Shown here piece after piece: positions 13,755 through 64,000 of a stretch of DNA of 64,000 nt. The notes below the pieces were generated by a model. It did no database searches and was not told where the DNA came from. It saw only the letters and a list, made by a program, of their open reading frames with translations. Made by a program: the position numbers and the translations under genes. Source of the DNA: Glandiceps talaboti (lineage: Eukaryota; Hemichordata; Enteropneusta; Spengelidae); assembly GCF_964340395.1 (NCBI RefSeq), contig NC_135571.1:67001-131000 (forward strand). The letters run 5' to 3'. The stretch's first letter is position 1, and each line of letters begins with the position of its first letter.

Positions 13755-14325
13755 AAGCACTCATGCAAATATTGCGTCTCTACATCACTAGCACTCATGC
13801 AAATACTGCTAGTCTCTACATCACTAGCACTCATGCAAATACTGCTAGTCTCTACATCACTAGCACTCATGCAAATACTGCTAGTCTCTACATCACTAGC
13901 ACTCATGCAAATACTGCTAGTCTCTACATCACTAGCACTCATGCAAATAGTGTATCTCTACATCACTAGCACTCATGCAAATAGTGTATCTCTACATCAC
14001 TAGCACTCATGCAAATAGTGTATCTCTACATCACTAGCACTCATGCAAATAGTGTATCTCTACATCACTAGCACTCATGCAAATAGTGTATCTCTACATC
14101 ACTAGCACTCATGCAAATAGTGTATCTCTACATCACTAGCACTCATGCAAATAGTGTATCTCTACATCACTAGCACTCATGCAAATAGTGTATCTCTACA
14201 TCACTAGCACTCATGCAAATACTGCTAGTCTCTACATCACTAGCACTCATGCAAATATTGCGTCTCTACATCACTAGCACTCATGCAAATACTGCTAGTC
14301 TCTACATCACTAGCACTCATGTTAT
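13755..14325. repeat. 34/36-bp minisatellite, about 16 copies
   Basis: Unit ATCACTAGCACTCATGCAAA followed by TACTGCTAGTCTCTAC (36 bp) or TAGTGTATCTCTAC (34 bp). The two variants form homogeneous blocks. Each unit contains an ATGCAAAT octamer. Confidence 0.93.
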
Positions 14326-14900
14326 TGGGTTCAAATATTACTACATATGTTTATCCAAAACGGCAAAATTTGGTTAAAAAATCAACCATGCATTCATGGT
14401 TCCTTTCAATTACATGTAATTGTATATTACATTATATTTTTGTTTTTTAGCGTAGGGAAAATTAGAGAGAATCTTGGGTCTATGTCACTGTGAACCATAG
14501 ATAGGTAGTGACAAGATCCTTTTGCCAGGAGCAGTTTGTAGCTCAATTTTGGACATTTTGATACTTTTGAGCACCACTTAATCAATGACATGATCATACG
14601 TCGTTATGCATGATAAAACAGATATTAAATTGCCCATTTTCTGTTTTCAAGTGTACAGCTTGGCGTACGTCCATGTATGTATGGTATGAAGCTTAGACTG
14701 CTTTCTTCAATTTAAGTGCGTTGCTTCATCTCTTGCAAATTCAATAAAGAGTATGCAAAAATATCAGTCTGCAATCAGTGGGACATAACTATACACAACC
14801 TGAATTTGCCGTGCATACAATTACTAAGTTACTAAGTTTGGTGTTGCTTTTTTTTGTACAACTGAACTGAGAAGTTCAGTAGTGCTTTAGGCATTGAGAA
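14326..14900. other. Non-coding, no feature recognised
   Basis: No supported gene or repeat. Confidence 0.55.
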
Positions 14901-15140
14901 ATGTCTGTTGGTGTCACCGTGTGTATGTATTGTGTGTGTACTCGAACCACTTAAAGTCAACAACTGAAATACCTATTGTCTCTGTATTTGGTAGGGACAT
15001 TACATAGGTTGTGTAAATGGAAACATGTTCAATCGAAAGTGATCAGATTTGGGTTGTCAATGGCCGAGTGGTTAATTCTGGTTAAAAACTTATATCTCAA
15101 AAACTACTTGTGAATAGAGTCGAGATATGATGAGTAAATA
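14900..15140. repeat. Second copy of the 'TTTGGTRGGGACAT' dispersed repeat
   Basis: Diverged copy of 8,881-9,230, ending in TTATATCTCAAAAACTACTT and followed 45 bp later by the hairpin element. Confidence 0.55.
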
Positions 15141-15185
15141 ACGCAAACTGTACAGTTGTGCAACAACACCATTGGTGCTATTGTT

Positions 15186-15439
15186 AGTCCCCGCGGACGA
15201 AGTCCGGAACGGGGACTTATGGATTGGGTTCCGTCTGTCCGTCCGTGCGTCCGTGCGTCCGTCCGTCCGTGCGTCCGTCCGTCCGTCCGTCCGCAGCCGT
15301 TTCTTGGAGATGCCTGTACCGATTTTTTTCAAACTTGGTACAGGGGCAACATGCTATGGCATACATATGCATGTCAATTTGTTTTATGATACGATCCAAT
15401 ATGGCCGCCTAGCAGCCATTTTGTTTGCGAATTTTCCCT
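15186..15439. repeat. Hairpin-headed dispersed repeat, copy 2
   Basis: Begins with nested stems AGTCCCC/GGGGACT (15,186-15,192 with 15,211-15,217) and CGGAC/GTCCG around a GAA loop, then TTGGGTTCCGTC, a (GTCC/GTGC)n run, ACCGATTTTTTTCAAACTTG, AACATGCTATGG and CAATATGGCCGCC. Confidence 0.68.
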
Positions 15440-16150
15440 GTCTAAAGCCATAACTCAGACATGCTCACACAGATCTCATTCAGAGTTGGTATTAGGACAG
15501 TGTTCTATGGCATATATGTGCATATTCATTGTTGTCATGATACGATCCAATATGGCCGCCTGGCAGCCATTTTGTTTGTGAATTTTTATGTCCAAAGCCA
15601 TAACTTAGACATGCTTGAACAGATCTCATTTAAAGTTGGTATTAGGACAGTGTTCTATGACATACATGTGCATATCCATTTTCATTGTGATACAATCCAA
15701 TATGGCTGCCTGGCAGCCATTTTGTTTGCAAATTTTCCATGTCCAAAGCCATAACTCAGACATGCTTGAACAGATCTCATTCAAAGTTGGTATTAGGACA
15801 GTGTTCTATGACATACATGTGCATATCCATTTTCATTGTGATACGATCCAATATGGCTGCCTGGCAGCCATTTTGTTTGCAAATTTTCCATGTCCAAAGC
15901 CATAACTCAGACATGCTTGAACAGATCTCATTCGAAGTTGGTATTAGGACAGTGTTCTATGACATACATGTGCATATCCATTTTCGTCATGATACGATCC
16001 AATATGGCTGCCTGGCAGCCATTTTGTTTGTGAATTTTCCATGTCCAAAGCCATAACTCAGACATGCTTGAACAGATCTCATTCAGAGTTGGTATTAGGA
16101 CAGTGTTCTATGACATACATTTGCATATCCATTTTCATATTGATATGATC
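15440..16150. repeat. 151-bp tandem repeat, about 4.7 copies
   Basis: GTCCAAAGCC recurs at 15,590, 15,741, 15,892 and 16,043, a steady 151-bp period, with a variant start at 15,440. Each unit repeats the tail of the hairpin-headed element (GGTATTAGGACAGTGTTCTA, CCAATATGGCTGCCTGGCAG), so the array arose by tandem growth of that element's end. Confidence 0.88.
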
Positions 16151-16630
16151 CCCCATACCCGAACAATCCTTTCTTGTTGTAGGCATGTTCCATGTCCGAC
16201 AAGCAGACACAACATATCTAAGCATGACATTCACAAGCCATTAACGGTCCAAGTGCAACAAACCCGCGGGCTTGCCTGACGAAAACGGGTGTCATAAAAG
16301 TTGTTTGCATCTCTAAAGCTGTTTGTAGTGTTACTTATAATAGCCTAATAAATTGATAACAACTGATATAAGACGGAGATAAGGTTTGCCTCAATTGACC
16401 CACTCCTTAGAAATGATCTTACGCTGTGAACTACACTGTTTACTTGTGTTATGTAAGAGCCCATCATCACATGTGTAAATATTGGTACTCTTTGATAACA
16501 AGTGGACTTGCTTCTTTAATGGCTTGTCCCAGTAATGGTCTGTTTGATTTAGGTTCACAAGTGTTGTTGCGTGATCAGAGTAGTGCTAATTCCTTAAAAC
16601 CCAATCATAGCGGGGACTATGTCATTCTCA
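16151..16630. other. Non-coding, no feature recognised
   Basis: Mixed-composition spacer without supported gene. Confidence 0.55.
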
Positions 16631-16960
16631 ATGGCTTGTTTTGAGTTGGTTCACATCAAATATTATGTTTTGAGTTGGTTCACATCAAATATTATGTTTT
16701 GAGTTGGTTCACTTCAACTGTTATGTTTTGAGTTGGTTCACATCAAATATTATGTTTTGAGTTGGTTCACATCAAATATTATGTTTTGAGTTGGTTCACA
16801 TCAAATGTTATGTTTTGAGTTGGTTCACTTCAACTGTTATGCTTTGAGTTGGTTCACATCAAATGTTATGTTTTGAGTTGGTTCACTTCAACTCTTATGT
16901 TTTGAGTTGATTCACTTCAAGTGTTATGTTTTGAGCTGGTTCACTTCAACTGTTATGTTG
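16631..16960. repeat. 30-bp minisatellite, about 11 copies
   Basis: Unit TTATGTTTTGAGTTGGTTCA followed by CATCAAATAT or CTTCAACTGT variants. Confidence 0.92.
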
Positions 16961-18522
16961 AAAATGATTTATAGCGTAGGGAACACAATAATGTAATACA
17001 TTTGTATATTTGTGTTCTTTTGAAGAATATATGTTGATAACAAAACCATCAGGAGCTACAAAATGTGCAATATATTCTTCTTGGCATTTTGCCATGAAAA
17101 AGTTGATATCATTCTATATCATTAATTGCCACACAGTTGATATCATTCTCTTAGACTACTTTGAATCTTGGTAGAACAAAATCCCATATATTATTTACTG
17201 TGAATCTTGCTAGAACAAAATCCCATATGTTATTTCTTGCATTCTAGAAAAGATGTCTTCTATCCTGTATATTACTAAAGAGAATAATACATCTTTACCA
17301 CATCTAGATAACTGAATTATTTGTACTTCAGATCCAAAGTAAAGGAACAAGTTATCCAGTATTCACTCTCTGCTATAATTTATATTTTCCGGTTTCAATC
17401 CCCAAAAATATTCCATACATATTCCATGTCAGTGATTGGTTGGTTGGAGAGTGAGAACAAAGTTTTGCTCTGTACTACTCAAGAGGTATGTATTGATATG
17501 ATATGTGTGTTGTTGGTCATACTGATATAGAGCCACAGTTCCACTGGCGAGTGCTCAACAAACAAACAAACAGACAAAAAGTTGACATTTTTACCCATCC
17601 TCCACCTTTTGTGTTGAATAGAAAAACAATTATATTTGACACATAACAAATTCCTGTGATGGCCTCAATTTATATCAATAATTGTTTTCTTTGCTTCACT
17701 CATTATATCCTAATTTCTATAACATGTTAACCAAGAATACAAACAGTTGTTCAGCCTGCAGTCATACTGCTCATAAGGTAGAAACATATTTGGGGACCAA
17801 TTTCCCTGAAGTTCTTCAGATCTTCCCAAACTTTGCCATATGAAAGTTTGCTGGAAACAATAACAGGAGTGTGTGTGTGTGTGTGTGTGTGTGGTGGGGG
17901 GTTGAAGAAAATCAACTGTCTTGTATTTCCCATACACTTTTAAATGGTATTTGGCAGCCATGTTGGACTCTAAAATAGTATAATTTTGGTCTTTTGACCT
18001 CATATCAAATCTTTTTATGACGAACCCTGAATTTTCTTCATTATTTAATGGAATGGGTTTTGGTTTTATTGCCCAAAGCACAGGCAAGTAAGAACAGATT
18101 GGCAATGGGTATTGTTCCGAGGTGTTAACAGGGGGATTATGAGCTTGATCATTGTCAACTTCATAGGCAACATCACCATGAATTATATACCTTCATTATC
18201 TGTGAACGTTCCAAACATAAAAATATTTATGCATTCCAAGGGTTTTATTCAACAGAACGAGGACCTATGTACACATACATGTAAAACACACTGTGTAGAC
18301 CAATAGTTAATGTTGTGTTTGCCGTTGGGGGCGCTGTACATACATGTAAAACAGCCCCGTACAGTAGACCCATAGTTTGCCGTTGGGGGCGCTATACAAA
18401 TGTTGGCCAATCATTCAACCATTCATACAAAAAATTGAGTTTTGCGATGCTGAGGATAATGTTTATTAATATCAATACATTTCCCATCACCTTCTATTAT
18501 AGTCAAGTGAACTTACATGTCA
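16961..18522. other. Non-coding, with short repeats
   Basis: No gene supported. Contains short direct repeats around TGAATCTTGSTAGAACAAAA (17,160-17,225), a (GT)n run at 17,870-17,893, and two copies of TTTGCCGTTGGGGGCGCT (near 18,318 and 18,376). Confidence 0.55.
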
Positions 18523-19573
18523 GTATATTCAAACTAATAAAAGGATACATATCAGTTCTTTAGATGTAACTTGTTATGTGCATTGTACAGTCTGTTCTGG
18601 TTTCAACCTACTGAACTATTCAAACTAAAGGATACATATCAGTTCTTTAGATATAACTTGTTATGTGCATCGTACAGTCTTTTCTGGTTTCAACCTACTG
18701 AACTATTCAAACTAAAGGATACATATCAGTTCTTTAGATATAACTTGTTATGTGCATTGTACAGTCTGTTCTGGTTTCAACCTACTGAACTATTCAAACT
18801 AAAGGATACATATCAGTTCTTTAGATATAACTTGTTATGTGCATTGTACAGTCTTTTCTGGTTTCAACCTACTGAAATATTCAAACTAAAGGATACATAT
18901 CAGTTCTTTAGATATAACTTGTTATGTGCATCGTACAGTCTTTTCTGGTTTCAACCTACTGAACTATTCAAACTAAAGGATACATATCAGTTCTTTAGAT
19001 ATAACTTGTTATGTGCATCGTACAGTCTTTTCTGGTTTCAACCTACTGAACTATTCAAACTAAAGGATACATATCAGTTCTTTAGATATAACTTGTTATG
19101 TGCATCGTACAGTCTTTTCTGGTTTCAACCTACTGAACTATTCAAACTAAAGGATACATATCAGTTCTTTAGATATAACTTGTTATGTGCATCGTACAGT
19201 CTTTTCTGGTTTCAACCTACTGAACTATTCAAACTAAAGGATACATATCAGTTCTTTAGATATAACTTGTTATGTGCATTGTACAGTCTTTTCTGGTTTC
19301 AACCTACTGAACTATTCAAACTAAAGGATACATATCAGTTCTTTAGATATAACTTGTTATGTGCATCGTACAGTCTTTTCTGGTTTCAACCTACTGAACT
19401 ATTCAAACTAAAGGATACATATCAGTTCTTTAGATATAACTTGTTATGTGCATCGTACAGTCTTTTCTGGTTTCAACCTACTGAACTATTCAAACTAAAG
19501 GATACATATCAGTTCTTTAGATGTAACTTGTTATGTGTATTGTACAGTCTTTTCTGGTTTCAACCTACTGAAC
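18523..19573. repeat. 87-bp minisatellite, about 12 copies
   Basis: Highly uniform 87-bp unit containing CTACTGAACTATTCAAACTA and AGATATAACTTGTTATGTGC. Because 87 is 29 codons with no stop in one frame, the plus strand is open for 352 codons (18,571-19,629). It lies about 340 bp beyond the stop codon of the lectin gene, on the opposite strand. Confidence 0.93.
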
Positions 19574-19914
19574 TGTTGGTTTACAATAATTATGCATTTC
19601 TTTCTAATACATTTGAATTGAGTGTATAGTGTATGAAGTTGTTTTCATAGTTTGATGACACTCATCATTTCTACACATGTATATGGCATACACAAAAGTT
19701 TGGATAACAACTACATGTATAACAGTTGCATGTTGATACTTCTAAAATGATATGTTCTCAAGTCATGTAACTATTTAAACTTAAAATTTATCATTATATA
19801 AACATGCAAACTAACTTCAAGTGCAAATACCCTAACCCAAAATATAGAATAAACTATCTTATTTGTATTTCATGTCCTGGTTTAAGGTTAATATCATTGG
19901 TCAAGTGGGTGGTA

Positions 19915-64000
<44,086 letters not shown>

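Noticed and set aside
15060-15080. tRNA-Leu-like D-arm string TGGCCGAGTGGTTAA
   Set aside because: The rest of a tRNA (anticodon stem, T arm GGTTCRA, acceptor pairing) is missing; the segment belongs to a dispersed repeat.
18571-19629. Plus-strand 352-codon ORF as a protein gene
   Set aside because: Made entirely of an 87-bp minisatellite unit without stops; no domain, signal or splice context.

Overview
The window is eukaryotic: exons are short, have GT-AG boundaries and sit among introns full of satellites. AT-rich, repeat-laden introns, exon-shuffled lectin domains and Penelope/LINE-type relics fit a marine invertebrate animal (brachiopod/mollusc, hemichordate or cephalochordate are all possible; the sequence alone does not decide).

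Positions 1-19,914 hold no gene I can support. They consist of about ten unrelated minisatellites (units of about 20 to 151 bp), dispersed repeat families, a small terminal-inverted-repeat element with a perfect 9-bp target duplication (6257-6379), and a hammerhead-ribozyme motif next to a long (AT)n tract (10,602-10,646).

Positions 19,915-64,000 are one very large gene on the minus strand, open at its 5' end (right window edge). I can place 40 exons, about 11.26 kb of coding sequence, giving at least about 3,750 residues. From N to C terminus it encodes 14 pentraxin/LamG-type jelly-roll domains (P14 to P1). Each is followed by a short Cys-containing exon of 34-38 residues (S13 to S0) that I do not recognise. 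Three short linker exons come next, one acidic and two Pro/Thr/Glu-rich. Four FTP (fucolectin/tachylectin-4/pentraxin-1) lectin domains follow, each split over two exons (A and B), ending at TAA 19,915-19,917. Reading frames and intron phases agree across all 40 exons: P exons are phase 1 to 0, S exons 0 to 1, linker and FTP exons 1 to 1. The product is most likely a secreted or surface multivalent lectin or pattern-recognition protein. The N terminus (signal peptide) lies outside the window.

The P-S array has a higher-order period of four modules: P13-P12-P11-P10 match P9-P8-P7-P6 class by class, P5 restarts the series, and the S exons cycle in step. The array therefore grew by duplication of four-domain blocks. 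Most calcium-binding pentraxin residues and the fucose-contacting His of the FTP domains are replaced, so ligand binding may differ from the classical families.

The introns, especially those inside FTP domains, carry their own minisatellites (48, 30, 61 and 54 bp units), a duplicated piece of the last exon, a foldback element and a LINE relic. Two hammerhead motifs, 10,602-10,646 and 45,372-45,416, show compensatory changes in stem I. With a third, degenerate copy at 42,741-42,776 they are the most striking RNA-level signal.
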